In this document: positions 24,036 through 35,822 of the stretch, one piece after another
How the letters are laid out: each line of letters begins with the position of its first letter
Numbering within the stretch: position 1 is the first letter of the stretch
NCBI RefSeq assembly: GCF_000275845.1
Contig: NW_006766978.1
Coordinates: 4,877 to 68,876, forward strand
DNA length: 64,000 nucleotides
Source: Dichomitus squalens LYAD-421 SS1
Lineage: Eukaryota; Basidiomycota; Agaricomycetes; Polyporales; Polyporaceae
Reading direction: 5' to 3'
Notes under the pieces: model-generated
Told to the model about the DNA's origin: nothing
The model's input: only the letters and a program-made list of their open reading frames with translations
The model's database searches: none
Made by a program: the position numbers and the translations under genes

Positions 24036-24336
24036 CGGCGTATCCCTCCAAGGTCATCGGCGGACGAGGGCGAGGAGAAACCCGAATTCTCAACGAAATC
24101 GATTTCTTGCGGGTACATGCTATATACTTACGAAGTCATCGACACATACGTGGGTTTGCGAGGTGGCGGGGCGGTGCAGCTGTCTTCGCGTACTGTTCAT
24201 TTCGCCTTCGAGTCCCATCATCTGTCAATCTTGCATGACAGACTTGATCCGTTGGGCCTCAAACCACTATACCTTGTCGGACCTGACACCATGCGCTGCT
24301 GACTCGGAGGTCTTGAGGTCTGGGGTGTACCAGTAC
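24036..24336. other. Promoter region of the Cys-rich protein gene
   Basis: No gene recognised between the start codon and the MITE. Confidence 0.4.
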
Positions 24337-25035
24337 TACTATCGCGACCCCAGTGTTCGGACAAAAAGGCGCCCGCTGCGAAATCCCTTCGTTTCATGTA
24401 CTTTCCTGTACTCCGATAATGCTCATTTTTGGCATGCAAAAGGAGATGCATATGCATAGGCTATTTGCCAAACATGAGAAATATTGAAGGAGACACGAGC
24501 GATGGAGACAGGATATACAGGGCCTGACCCCAGTGTTCGGACAATTCTCCGCACAGCAGGTCACGATCTGTCACCCTTGCCGACACCTGCCGGTCTTCGG
24601 GGAATCTCCGTTCTCCAGCTTTATGAGCCTTAGCCGAGCATCCCGAGCAAGTCGGAGAGTCAAACTGTGGCTGCATTGTCACGCCCTCGAGGGCTGCTTC
24701 TTGTTTCTCCTCTGTGTTCCCCTGAGCAGGCCTCGGAAAATTGGGTATTGAGCAATATGCGTAGGTTGAAATACGTACACGAGATTTGGATGGAAGCGCC
24801 CGAAGAGGGATACGAAGCGAGACTCCCGAAGCTTTGATAGGGATGGGTTGCACCACTCCCTTCCTCAAGATCGCCCCACGGGCTTATGATATAAATTCAG
24901 TTCTTTTTGCTGCTGATTTGGAACACATATGAGCACCTACCTTCCAACTTGCAAGTTTATCGGGTGTACAATGACGGAGATACGGTCGTTTGTCCGAACA
25001 CTGGGGTCTGTCCGAACACTGGGGTCGCGATAGTA
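24337..25035. mobile_element. MITE, 695 bp, TA duplication (Tc1/mariner-pogo type)
   Basis: The element runs from 24339 to 25033 between two TA dinucleotides (24337-24338, 25034-25035). The ends are perfect 25-bp inverted repeats beginning CTATCGCGACCCCAGTG. An 18-base core (GACCCCAGTGTTCGGACA) occurs four times without mismatch: 24346-24363 and 24526-24543 in one direction, 24991-25008 and 25009-25026 abutting in the other. No transposase ORF lies inside. A TA target and short TIRs fit a non-autonomous Tc1/mariner/pogo element; the extra cores may be transposase sites or traces of one copy inserted in another. Confidence 0.8.
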
Positions 25036-26166
25036 AGGCTTTCAACTCCTCAAACCCCGGTAGCAACTATTCCGCGTCACCGCTACAGTTGGCTCACTGT
25101 GCTTCTCATGAGTATGGATGAATTCCGGCTAGAGTCTGACAGGCTTACCAATTCGAGAATAGATGGAAGTCCTCGTTGCCATGTTGCCAAGACCCATAGG
25201 TGTTAGGACGACTTCGCCTGAACGATATATGAAACCTTCAGCGATACATGTGCTTGGCAGTACATAACAGGCTGACAGAACATATCCGACCAATTGGCAC
25301 CGAAGCTAGCTCGGGCACAATTTGTTATGACTCGGAATTTGAAGTCCTGCCATGGTTTGACATTCATGGGACGGACTCAATCACGAAGGAGCGCGAACCC
25401 TAGCGATTCCGAACGCGTGCTGATCTGGTTACGGCACTGCTTTCACCTGGCACTATAAGGCTGCAAAATGTCAAACCACTGCAGCGCTCTGGGTTGACCG
25501 CAAGCGGAACATAGGGGAGAAAAGCGGAGCGCCGGGGCCACGACAGTGACTCTGAAATATTCTGCCTTGACTCAGAAGTAAGTAGCCTTATAGCCTTGAA
25601 CTTCAGGCATAGCAAGCAGCCGAGCCCAATCCCGGCGGAGAACTGTTACCCTGCGCCTGCTCACACCACCATGCCGCCTTCCCCTCATCTATACGCAAGT
25701 GACAAGATGCCTATGTCATGTAACTCGGTCAAGATTACACAGATACAGCTGGGGAGATCAGGATACCCCCTTCACCCGCTTGATCGTCTGTGCGCCGCCT
25801 CATGTTGTTTCTATGCACGCTATACTCGGCAGGACGGAAAACGATGGTATTGGGCGCGCGCTACGGAAGCTGCGCGGGACCACCGAGTCCGTGTCGCCAC
25901 CGCTCTCTCGCGCGACCGGTGGGCCGAGCTCAAGCCGGCGGAAGGCGAATGTACCTGATACATGAGACGTATCCAAGCGAAACCAAAAATGGGGCAGCGG
26001 AAGGGCGGGTGCAAAAACGAAAGCTCGAGGAGCGCGAGCTCCCGAAGGGCGAGGGGACGAGGATCCTGGGCTGCGAGCCCTTAACCTATATACTACTAGA
26101 GACAAAGCAGATGTAACGCGGCGAGGGGGTGGCACGAGTTACGCTGTCATAGACCCTGGACAATAA
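25036..26166. other. Gene-free region
   Basis: About 1.1 kb with only short ORFs of no recognisable character. Confidence 0.45.
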
Positions 26167-27889
26167 TCATTGTCCAAAACAGTTATCGTCGCCGACCATT
26201 GTCCATGTCTTCCAAGCGACTTCGGCATCCTTCACGAATGTCTTTCGTAGTTCTATATCCGAGTCGTTCATGTCTGGTAGACCTTTCCTGTCCTCTTCGG
26301 TGGCCTCAAAGTTGGTGTTGGCATTCACGCCGAGTTCTGTATTCTCAGTGAGCTTCCTCTCAATCGCGTTCTTCCACATGTTCCACACCAGCGTATCGTT
26401 AGGCAACATCCCATTCAGGAGTGCGCGGGGAGCCTTGACGTAGTTGGCCGACGCAAGCACGAGGCTCGTGAACACGACGCTCTCCATCCAATTGTTGAAC
26501 GCGTACTTCCGGACATCGCCAGCTCCGATCCCGAGGATGTCGAAGAGGATGTCGGTCTGTATCTCTTCGCGGTGGATGGACGAGAGCATGCTGTGTGCAA
26601 CCAAGACGTCCCGAGCGTGGCGACGAACATGAGCTGCCCGAACAGCGTACCCTGGGGAATGAAAAGCAGCTGGGAGAGGCACTGCACCATGAGCAGGAGG
26701 GAACACGCGCGAATGGACTCTTGCGGAGGAATCCACAGGTGTGGCTGGGTTCTCGACTGCTGGGCCTTGGTTAGGGTCTGGGACTCGTTTTGAGTATCAG
26801 TGCGGAGGGTGGCCTGGGAGGGATGATCGGAACGCGACTCCAGTCCGTTTCCGACTTGGTGTAGAGGTTGAGAAGGGGAACTGGTTTGAGTGGGGGGACC
26901 TGCCGCTGCAGCTGGTCCAGGGACATCGTTGGGGGTCGAGCGGCTGGTTCCGGCGTTGCTTTTGGCTCTGATTAAATCCGACATTCAATGACTGCCCCTC
27001 AGCGTACACAGAGCACGTCTACACCCACTTGGACTGTTCGATGCGTTTGTTACGGTACTCGAGTTGGAAGTGGCCCCGCGTGAAGGTATTGACGGCGCCC
27101 TCCTCGCCGATCAACACGACGACGTCAGAGTCGCCCATCAGCACGCCGTCGCCTTGCCCGCGGGCATGTGGTGCGCGAACGTCAGGTTCCCGGAGCCGAT
27201 GAGAAGCACGCGAGTCCGTTCGCGAGGATGCCCAACGCGATGCTCGCGACGCAGAACCAATCCGCCACGAGCGCGCAGAGCACGGATCCGGCCCAGCTCA
27301 CGAGGATCGGCACCAGTGCGTAGAACGCTGAGACCCTCACGGGTGTGCTGAGGCTCGGCCGCACGGACTCGTCGGGCACGTGCGGAAGATCGACGATCGT
27401 CACGGTCGTGGGCGTGGTGCGCCTCCCAGTCACGAGAGGATTGGGGGGTTCTCCGGCTCACGCGCCTTCTTCCTGATGGAGGTACGCGAGATGTCCTGTC
27501 CGCGCAAAGTTCGAGCCAGAGTGCACCGCGAGGAACTGCGCCCCCTCCTTCCCCTCGAGCCCGAAGAGCCGAGCGGGGTGGCGCTCGCCCCCGGGGAAGA
27601 AGCCGTCGCAGAGCTTCCAGCGGCCGAGCGGGCCGAATTTCTTCGCGATCTCGTAGCTGCCTGGGGTGTCGTACCACCCGAACCAGCGGCGGTTCCGGAT
27701 GAGGTTCGCCGTCGCCATCCCGTGAACGGCGCTGTCCCCGCCGAAAAGCCCGGCGACGCCCAGCGGGTTGAGCGTGAATCCGGAGCTCGGCTTCGAGAGA
27801 GCGGTTGTGAGAACGACGTCCCGAAGGGCGGTTTGGGGGATGTCCTGAATGTCGACGTCGAGGATGTTTGTGTATGGGACGTATGGCAT
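26167..27889 (-). pseudogene. Broken full-length copy of the 584-aa membrane-protein family
   Basis: The whole gene is present but disabled. The N-terminal third reads well from 27889 (MPYVPYTNILDVDIQ; GFTLNPLGVAGLFGGDSAV), matching the intact gene at 15198-16952. Lesions against that gene are: an in-frame TGA at 27458-27460; a one-base loss near 27201-27206 inside the first hydrophobic region; a compensating shift near 27150-27160 followed by a TAG at 27019-27021; and another shift near 26600, just before SSIHREEIQTDIL. The C-terminal end (to 26167) again resembles the intact copy in a single frame. The divergence suggests an older paralogue, not a fresh duplicate. Introns cannot repair these lesions, since both hydrophobic regions would be cut. 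Confidence 0.85.
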
Positions 27890-28080
27890 GATGGCTGTAA
27901 AGGGAGACGCGATGGCTACGGATGCCCTTCACAAGCAGCACTTCATATACTTATTCTCAAACGTGCCTATCGGACATGCTGTTTGCGTCGTGGCGGTTCT
28001 CTTCCTGCTCGTGTTGTACGGGGTGTGCAGCGTGCGTTGTTCTTTTCATATCGTGCCTCCGATGACGCTCGGACCCCTGC

Positions 28081-28752
28081 TTGCGAGGCGCCCTGCGCAG
28101 CTGCCTATCTTCCGTAAGTGGGTCCGTAAACGAATACGACGAGTGCAAAATGTCCGTCCCTGCTCACCGCATCAAACGCGAGGTGGATACGTTCGATCCG
28201 GATGGCGGCGATAACACGAAGACGGAAACTGTCTTGGACGGTGATAAACCACACACCGCTGCCAGGCGCGACTCATGGAAGTTCGCGGACAGCGTCCCGT
28301 TGGCCAATGCCATCCACCACGAGGCCCACGAGGTGCGAACGATACTGCACGTGCCTATCACAACGTCAAAGCTTCGTTCGCCCAGGGATACAACGGCAGT
28401 GTGGCTGCTAGCCACGAGGCACTTCCCAGAGCGCTGGGCACTGCCGCGTCAAAGTCTTCACGCTGGTGCTCAGCGGTCTGAAGGCAGCCATGACGAGGCT
28501 CGGAGGTGCCCACCGGGTCCTGTATGCGTATCCTGGCAGCACGCCTCTGACATCCGAGAGACCGTTCTGCAGATTGGATGTGCACGGGGGAAACTCACCG
28601 AGCTGCAGGAACTTCGAGTCGCCCGATTGGCAGCGCTAGCCTGCTCAGGGTCCTCAGAGCGTACTATCTTGAGAGCATCGCAGCGGCCAGCGGCCTCCGC
28701 TGAAGACGCCTGGCTTTTCCCTCGAGGTTCTGGTCCACACTTGCGAGACTAG
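28081..28752 (+). CDS. Hypothetical ORF (doubtful)
   Basis: A 223-aa open frame with no recognised domain. A second plausible start is the ATG at 28150 (MSVPAHRIKREVD). Parts of another frame over 28350-28640 also look protein-like, so the true coding frame, if any, may involve an intron or be decayed. Reported only as a candidate. Confidence 0.22.
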   Translation: MRGALRSCLSSVSGSVNEYDECKMSVPAHRIKREVDTFDPDGGDNTKTETVLDGDKPHTAARRDSWKFADSVPLANAIHHEAHEVRTILHVPITTSKLRSPRDTTAVWLLATRHFPERWALPRQSLHAGAQRSEGSHDEARRCPPGPVCVSWQHASDIRETVLQIGCARGKLTELQELRVARLAALACSGSSERTILRASQRPAASAEDAWLFPRGSGPHLRD

Positions 28753-29126
28753 CAGGGCGCCCATCGATCGTGGCCGTCTGCGTGTGCTTACGCACTGATC
28801 AGAAAAACCTGCCAAGTCCTGCAAGTGCCGAGACGTCTACGCACCGCCACCCGGTCGCGCGCGAAACCTTCAGGAACTCGTTCAAGAGGTCGGATTGTGT
28901 CACCGACACCAGGTGCACAAAGCGTCCATAAGCCCACAAAGCTCTGATACAGGATCGTGGGCAGCCAGGGATGCTCTCTGCCAGATCCGAAGGAGAACCG
29001 ACGCCGGACCGCCGCAGGACGCAGAACGCAAGTTGGCGGGAGGCGCCGTTCAAGAGTTGTTAGGACCGAGAGATTGTCGTTTTTACTGATGAAGAGAAGC
29101 AGTATCAATTAAGCGTCGCCAAGGCG
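28753..29126. other. Spacer, nothing recognised
   Basis: No gene or RNA recognised between the doubtful ORF and the tRNA-like repeat. Confidence 0.4.
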
Positions 29127-29440
29127 CCAAAGGAATGAGAGACCAGCAACTTACGTGACAACACCAGGGGCCTGGAACTGCAGGACACCGTGTGCCGTCA
29201 AAGAGGCATCGTGACCTGAGCCGCGTCCAGACAACCGTGTCCCACCTTAATCCTACACCTGCCCCCACCCTGCACAATGAATGTGATTAGTATGTAACAC
29301 GGTTTTATCAAAACTTCCGAAGGGGGTTGTGATGAGACGCATAACTAGGTAATGATCGTACAGTGGCTCTGATTGCGATGGATTCACGATGGGACACAAT
29401 GTGCCACAGGTCGATGCCCCCCGGTACAAGGATATCGGAG
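29127..29440. repeat. Dispersed repeat, copy 1, with two head-to-head tRNA-like Pol III promoters
   Basis: Similar in the same orientation to 46440-46760. The minus-strand unit has an A-box-like CGGCTCAGG starting at 29223 and a B-box-like AGTTCCAGGCC starting at 29179. The plus-strand unit has TGGCTCTGATT at 29364 and AGGTCGATGCC at 29408. In both, A-box and B-box starts are 44 nt apart, the spacing in a tRNA gene. The units point away from each other across about 140 bp. This fits tRNA-derived SINE sequence in an inverted pair; no intact tRNA fold is claimed. Confidence 0.6.
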
Positions 29441-30093
29441 GGACCATAGACATCGTCCAGCGCCATTGAATGAGGGGTATGCCTTCCTCTGCATGCGCCC
29501 AGTAGTCGCAGAGCGATATACTGGCAACAAATTGTGATCAGTAGGGGGAAAGATCTTCAGTACTCAAGTGTTCGTACTCGCCTTGCATCGTGAAACATAC
29601 ATCCACAAACGGCAACCCACATACCTTTTCTGGTGAAGATGACGTCACGCATATACGCAACACGCGAAAGTTGCAGGAGCGTCGTCGAACGCAGATATAT
29701 CCGCGGGGAAAAAGACAGCAAAGCAAGTCGGTAATCGAGAGGAGACCAGACTCCGGAACATGATATAAGCATCTAGGGTAAGCTAAGGGAGATACGGTAG
29801 AATACGACGCAAGGGTGAGCACAAAGCATAGCATCATCAAGCACGTCGGTCATGAATCGTTTGGAGCGGTTAAGCCAAGAGGGGGCAAGAGCACCGACGC
29901 GAGTCCGTCGACGAACGGCCGAAGGCGTGAATGCAGAAGAAGAAAGGGGGACGCTGTGTGGTATCTGATCTAGAGCAACAATACCGATTTCGCCGCGAAG
30001 CAGAACAAAGAGTGTCCAACAAACACACACGTGGGCGTAGAATGCGTCCGAAGGGGGGCGAGCAACAAACAATCTGGTATACGGCACGCGCGC
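29441..30093. other. 3' flank of the SUR7/PalI gene
   Basis: No gene recognised. Confidence 0.4.
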
Positions 30094-31089
30094 TCACACC
30101 GCGGACTTGCGGCCGATGCGGAAGCGGTCCCTCCACGAGTACGAGTACGTCGTCGCGCCGTCGAGGCGGTCGCGCCTGCGCCCGAAGCACACCGTGCAGC
30201 CCGCGAACGTGAGCAGCAGGAAGCACACAAACGTGATCCAGAACCCTGTACGGCCCCACACGCGCCGTCAGTCAGTACATGCGTCCAAAACGACGTGAAT
30301 ATGAACACAGTCCAGGAGGTCCGGGTAGGGCGCGGGGGTAAAGGGGGGAGACGAGACTCACCGGGGGCGGTGTCGGTGTTGGAGCCGACGTTGGAGAGCT
30401 TGCCGACCTGGTGCTTGACCCACGCGTAGAGGGCGATGTCGCAGAGGAAGGCGACGAGCGTGAGGAAGGCGGCGAGGAAGGCGGCGAGGGACGCGAGGAG
30501 GCGCGCGGTGACGTGCGTGGAGAAGGAGAGGACGAGCGCGACGAGCGTCACCGCAGTGGCTGTGCCCCGTCGTCAGTTAAGTAAATTTTTTGTGTCCTGC
30601 GACGAGTGGAACACGCACCGACGGGGTGGATGGCGAGGCCGCGCGTCCAGGAGGGTGCGATGTGGACGAAGCCCTGGCGCTGGGCGTCGTAGATGGTGGT
30701 GGCGTAGGCGTTGTGTGCGGCGCTGCAGCCGCGGTCGCCGTCGGTCTCGTACCAGCACGCCGCCCTGCGTGCGCCGACTCGTGTTCAGCGCGCATCCCAA
30801 CTCGATTTTATGAAGGTGCCACTCACCAGGTGCCGAGCTGCATTCAGCGAAGGTAGAATCGCCTGGTCAGGGAACGTGGCGAGGTTCGTGGCACATGAGA
30901 GAGACTTACGCGTATTTGGTTGATGGCAGTGGTGTCTGAGCCGACGGTGGGGAGGCCGTCCTTGAAGTGGACGCGGACGAAGTCGAGGGCGGTGAGGAAG
31001 GGGAGACCGATGGAGACGAGGAAGAGGAGGAGGAAGGAGACGAAGAGGAAGAGGATGCCCGGTATGTGGAACGCGCGCGAGATGGCCAT
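30094..31089 (-). CDS. SUR7/PalI-family four-span membrane protein
   Basis: Exons 31089-30910, 30837-30827, 30764-30619, 30559-30362 and 30245-30094 encode 228 aa. The second exon is only 11 nt, with donor and acceptor consensus on both sides. There are four hydrophobic spans: residues about 9-35, two in the middle (VTLVALVLSFSTHVTARLLA and the Ala/Leu-rich stretch after it) and the last (FWITFVCFLLLTFAGCTVCF). The first extracellular loop holds LGTWAACWYETDGDRGC, the conserved W-x(n)-C-type signature of the claudin-like SUR7/PalI/Rim9 group. The tail is basic and tyrosine-containing (TTYSYSWRDRFRIGRKSAV). Relatives sit in the plasma membrane at eisosomes (SUR7) or sense ambient pH with PalH (PalI/Rim9). 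Which applies here is not decidable from sequence alone. Confidence 0.88.
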
Positions 31090-31965
31090 GGTGGTATGGG
31101 ATAGCCGTAGGAGAAGGAGAGATAGAGAAGGGGAGATCGTGGGCGGGGAGGATATACTGGTGGAGATCTGCAGACGGTGACGGCGTCCTAGAGGCGAGCC
31201 GGGGCAGGTGGAGCGAGGCAGCCTCGCCAAGGACGGACGGGCTTTTGACAGGCGATAACCTCTCGCTTCCCGTCCTCTATCATGGCTCCAAGCCCGTAGC
31301 CGAGCCACTTGCATGCACGCAAACATGCACCCTGTGCATTGACGTCTGAAGCTATTGTTGGAGATTACAAGGGGGCTGTGCACCATGCATTGACTGCTCG
31401 GGCAGGCTGGACGATACATACATATGATGATGCGCCTCGCAGGCACGACCGACTCCACGGCGTAGTAAGTACACTATGACGCTTCCTGGTCCGCGACGCG
31501 CCCTCCGTGCACGTGATAGCGAGCGCGACGCGTCAAGGTTCGATCTTGTTGTGAGATCTGGATCGGAGATGCTCACGGCCACGCTATCGACCGATCGGGC
31601 AGAGCGGCCCCTGTGCAGCGCAGACGGCGGACTCGCAGCCAGGGAACGCTGCGTGGCGGCGGCAGCTTGCGAGCCTTCTTGTCTTCCGACCACCACCACA
31701 AGCTCCAGCGTCCCCCGAGCATCACCTCGGTCAGTCCTCCCCGTTCGCGCGCCCAAAGCGTTCTCTCTTCGTATTCGCGCGTCCAGATCGCGCGCCTGCG
31801 CAACTCCGTCCGCCCGCCCTTGCGAGAGCGGGTCGAACGCGTCACTTGCCGCGCGCCATACTCCGCTGAAGCACAATACTTACTCTCGCTTGTGCTGCGC
31901 CATAACAGTCTGCCGACTACCTTTCAACCTACTCCGCACCCGCGCGAACAATTGGAGCGCTCGAG
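31090..31965. promoter_or_regulatory. Shared divergent promoter region, SUR7/PalI gene and H2A.Z
   Basis: 876 bp between two start codons pointing apart. Several ORFs overlap it but none has recognisable features. Confidence 0.45.
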
Positions 31966-32679
31966 ATGCCCTCCCCAAAGAAGACCGGAGGCAAGTCCAA
32001 GTCCTCCGCACCAGCGCCCGCTCCCCAAGACACCCCCGCCGCGCCCCTACGGCCCCCGCTCCAGTCGCGCAGTCAGAAGGCCGGTCTTCAGGTATGCTTC
32101 GTCTCGTCCTATCCCCCCTCCGGACCGCGCGCAGTGTCAAGCCTTGCTATCTGTTGTCACGCGCGCAATGCAGCACGCTCAATATTGACTCGGCTTGTCC
32201 TTCGCGCGCGCTCCCCCCCCCCCCTCACAGTTCCCCGTCGGCCGTATCCACAGGTACCTCAAGCAGCGCACGCAGCACAGCCTCCGGATAGGCGCAAAAG
32301 CCGCCGTGTACACCTCCGCGATCCTCGAGTATCTCACCGCGGAGGTCCTCGAGCTAGCAGGTACGCCCCGCCCGCACGCGTCCACGAGGCGAGCAGATGC
32401 AGCTGACGCCGACGGCTGCGACCGTGCGCTGCAGGGAACGCGTCCAAGGACCTCCGCGTCAAGCGCATCACCCCGCGCCACCTCCAGCTCGCCATCCGCG
32501 GCGACGAGGAGCTCGACACGCTCGTGCGCGCGACCATCGCCGGCGGAGGTGCGCGCCTCTGCGTCTCCGTTATCGGCCGTGTGCCCGTGCTGACGTGCGG
32601 TTCCTCCCTAGGTGTCCTCCCGTTCGTGCACAAGGCGCTCACGCAGGGCAAGAAGAAGGGCGACTTGCCCGCACAATAG
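31966..32679 (+). CDS. HTZ1: Histone variant H2A.Z
   Basis: Exons 31966-32091, 32231-32360, 32435-32548 and 32612-32679 encode 145 aa. The histone fold reads [59 protein letters not shown] and [36 protein letters not shown] and the Lys/Gly/Ser-rich tail without a C-terminal SQE motif mark the H2A.Z variant and not core H2A. H2A.Z replaces H2A in nucleosomes, typically around promoters, through the SWR1 complex. The N-terminal tail (residues 1-33) is rich in Lys, Ser, Ala and Pro and offers acetylation sites. It is longer than in many relatives because of an Ala/Pro insertion. Confidence 0.95.
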
Positions 32680-33132
32680 ACGTCTCTGCGCTTTTCTTGT
32701 CCGTGTCACCTCTTCCGGGTATTGCGTTACTGCATACCGGCATTGCTTGCTAGTTACGTTTCCATGCTATCTTGGAGGTTGGAGGGGGATTGGTATCTGA
32801 GGGTCGCCATGCAAATCGGACCCTTTGCCGCACGTGGAAGGTGCTCACTATCGTCGTGGAGCAGTGCAGATCATGATGCATCTGCTGTCTCGTATCTTTC
32901 GCATTTTGTGTACTGTAGGCTTGTATGAACGCGCTGCTCTGCTGACCACATGTGCTTCTTAGCCGAGAGGCCGAGGGAACCAACGTTCAGACAGCGACAA
33001 CCCAACAGCGACGTTCTCATTGAAACGCCGTTGCATATTCCGCGATTGAGCATTACAGATAGTTGTACAGGTAGGCTAGAAATACACATCGATACAGCCA
33101 CCTCGCTAATTACCTTCACCCAGCCAGCTCGT
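32680..33132. other. Convergent intergenic region
   Basis: Between the 3' ends of H2A.Z and the next gene. Nothing recognised. Confidence 0.45.
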
Positions 33133-33795
33133 CTAGTCATGAGGTGCACGAGCCTCGCCCTGAACAGCAGCCTTGCCGCCCGCCTCGCGCAGCTCGCCCT
33201 TCTCGTGCATCTCCGGGTTGCGCGTGATCTTCCCGGTAACCTACGTCGATCGACAGGAGTCAGCGACAGAAGTTCACCAGCAGGTCAGTGCCGCGAAAGC
33301 GAAGGCCCACCTTCTGCGTCTTGCCAATGAGCTTGTCCGTCATCGACGCGTGCGTCTCGGGCAGATCCGAGCGTCCGCCCACAGCGACGCCGCCTGTGCA
33401 AAGAAGTGCACAGAAACAAGGGTCAGTAACCCACACTCCCCGCATCCCACACCGAAACAGGAACGGAACGGAGACCCACCCTGCGCGGTGGGCTGCACGC
33501 CCAGCGGCCGCTCCCCGCCGCCGCCGTCGTCGTCCTCCTCGATGCGGTCGAACTGCCCACCCGCCATCACGTTGCGCGTGTCCGTCCCCGCGCCGAACGC
33601 GCGCTCGTTCTTGCCCTTCCACGCGTCGGGGCTCTCCGTCACGTCCGCCGAGTAGTCGGGGGGCGCGTCCTGGTGCTGCTGCTGGGCGCCGCGCGCCCCA
33701 GGGAGGACGTCGGACGACTTGTGGAGGTGGTGTGCCGGCGGCGGCGCGTCGGCGGGGAGGCGAGAGGGCGTAGAGTAGTCGTTGGTGGAGGACAT
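33133..33795 (-). CDS. Small conserved fungal protein of unknown function
   Basis: Exons 33795-33480, 33393-33311 and 33240-33133 encode 168 aa. The N-terminal two thirds are hydrophilic and low in complexity (Ser, Pro, Gln, Asp and a Gly/Asp stretch). The C-terminal part is the conserved signature: SDLPETHASMTDKLIGKTQK, then VTGKITRNPEMHEKGELREA and GGKAAVQGEARAPHD. From memory this tail is widespread in fungal proteins, some annotated as CsbD-like or stress-induced, with no established activity. The protein lacks a signal peptide and membrane segments. Splice sites keep frame throughout. Confidence 0.82.
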
Positions 33796-34542
33796 GGTTG
33801 CGGTGGTGGTTGGCGCGGTGGTGAAAATGGAGATCGCAAAGTTGGTCGTGAAGTGGTTTGGGATGAAGCTTCGATGAAGTTGTAAGAGGGCGTGAGAGGC
33901 GGGCTAGGGTTTATATGCACTGCGCCATGCGAGCGTTGGCTACATTCGTGGTGGAGAAAGGAGGGGGCAGCGGTGCGGAGGGGGGATGACGTCAGGGACG
34001 TCATACATTTGAAGACCGACGCTGGTGGGTCCCATGGGTTTCGCGTGCGGACGTGGCGCTGCCTGGGGCTTGCACCTAGGTCGGGTAGGCTTGGCTGGAG
34101 CGTGGAGCGTAACGAGTTCGGTCGCGAGTACAGGGGGATTCGAGCGCCGGTCACCATGCCGAGAGCGTGGTCGCGCAGCTTTGACATACAGTACGGCGCT
34201 CGGCCACCCGTCTTGCAAGTCGCTCTCGTAGGGATGTACAAGTCTGTACGCCAGAGAACGGCAAATTCATGAAGCGAAAGCGGCCAAAAGTGGCTATGGC
34301 AGAGGAAAGCGCGATCCCGAATAGGCTTTTCAGGTGTTTCCAGTCTGCCGCTAAAGTCGTGAGGTTTTCGTCGACGACAAAGATCGGATCGCGGATAGAC
34401 CTGGTGCGGGAGCTGCCAACTTGAAGCTTGACCGACCTACTGAGTAGTCGAGCCCCGAGTACCAAGCGTACTCGTCGATTCGCGGCGGTGACGGCAGTCG
34501 TGTATATAAGAGCCGAGCCTTGCGCCCAGCGTCGCTCCGAGG
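33796..34542. other. Intergenic region
   Basis: Promoter of the preceding minus-strand gene. No other gene recognised. Confidence 0.4.
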
Positions 34543-35822
34543 TTAGGTTAGGTCTGAACGAGGCTGCACGCCCTTGTGCCGATCGTCGAGGGATGGAAAG
34601 GTGATGGTCGCCTCCAGGAGCATCTGGGCGTAGACGCGGCCGAAGAGCTCGATATGAACGACCCGCGTCGTCTCCGGAGACCGCTTGCACGGCGTGAAGG
34701 ACACCCGCACCGTTCGATCTGCGTCCCCAAAGTCCTTCGACTGTGCCGTCCAGCAGTCGATATGGTGTTTGGTGCAGTCATGCGCACGGGAGACATCTTC
34801 ATGCGGCATGTAGCTGCCTTCGTAGAGTATCGTGACCTTCGACCAGCGGCAGAGAGGAGCACCTGCGTCTGCTTTGCAGATCCCGAGGTCGAGCCAGATA
34901 CGATCGGGTCCTGCGGGACGCATTATGGACATCCGGATGAGCCCGTCAGCATTGCGACTTTCCCACACCCGGAACCGCAGTGCTACGAATCTCGACACCA
35001 GCCAGTGAGGGAAGCGGAATGGTGACGCCGGAGTGCAGTTGATAGTGAGCAGCGCCGTTGTTGCGCCTGGGGACAACCGGTCCGGAGGACTGGAAACCAT
35101 GAAGATTGTACGCCATTCCGCTGTGACCCGTTTGCCGTCAAAGTGAAGGTCGTTCGGGTCTTGACCTAGGCTGACTAGACGAGCTCTGTACTGCGGTCCA
35201 GCATTGGAGCGCTTGTAACCGACACCAGTGAAATAGCGCGGCCGGACGGGGTCTCTTCCAAACTCATCGCGTAGCAGGAGGAAGCCTAGTAGATCACCGT
35301 CAGCATCTCTACACTGAAGCACGGCAACAGTCACGCCCTCAACGTCGAACACGGGGAGGCGCAATTTGACGTCGTTATTGGTCACTGAGATTCGTGGGAG
35401 CTCGACGGCGCCGAAGGGGCCAGTCACCACAGTTTGACCATTTGTGATAGGCTGCTCAGCAGAGCGTTCGGGTAACTCAACGACAAATGCTGATAGATTT
35501 GTGCAACATTGACGCACCTTGGTTGCTTTGGGGGGAGCGCCTATATCGGGCATATACGAGGCTGCGATGTTGAATTGATGGGGTGAAAACGCTAGAAGGT
35601 ATTGTGATCGACTGACGGGATGAGGCTTAGGGTGGAGCGTTATGCCGTCTCTGCTGAAGTCGCCGTGCGGCACTTTGTCCCCGAATGCGAAGAGGCTCAT
35701 GTCCAAGTTCTTTCGCATGATCTCGTCCTAGAGCCTCATGAACGCCTTCTCGCCCTCGAGTTTATCCCCACTATGATAGGCGCCTGAATGACCCAGCAGC
35801 CGGTCGGCCCGAACCAGGATCA
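34543..35822 (-). pseudogene. HET-domain (heterokaryon incompatibility-type) gene relic, C-terminal part
   Basis: A long open frame runs from about 35718 to 34543 (391 aa). Its in-frame upstream extension to about 35822 reads EGEKAFMRL, then TAG (35728-35730), then DEIMRKNLDMSLFAFGD. In agaricomycete HET proteins this region normally reads GEGEKAFxRLQxEI, so the stop sits where a Gln codon is expected (CAG to TAG). The downstream part (VEGVTVAVLQCRDADGDLLG and LLRDEFGRDPVRPRYF) looks like the usual C-terminal region of these proteins. The N-terminal HET domain itself is missing. The family triggers cell death on non-self recognition in filamentous fungi. The assignment rests on remembered family patterns. 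Confidence 0.55.
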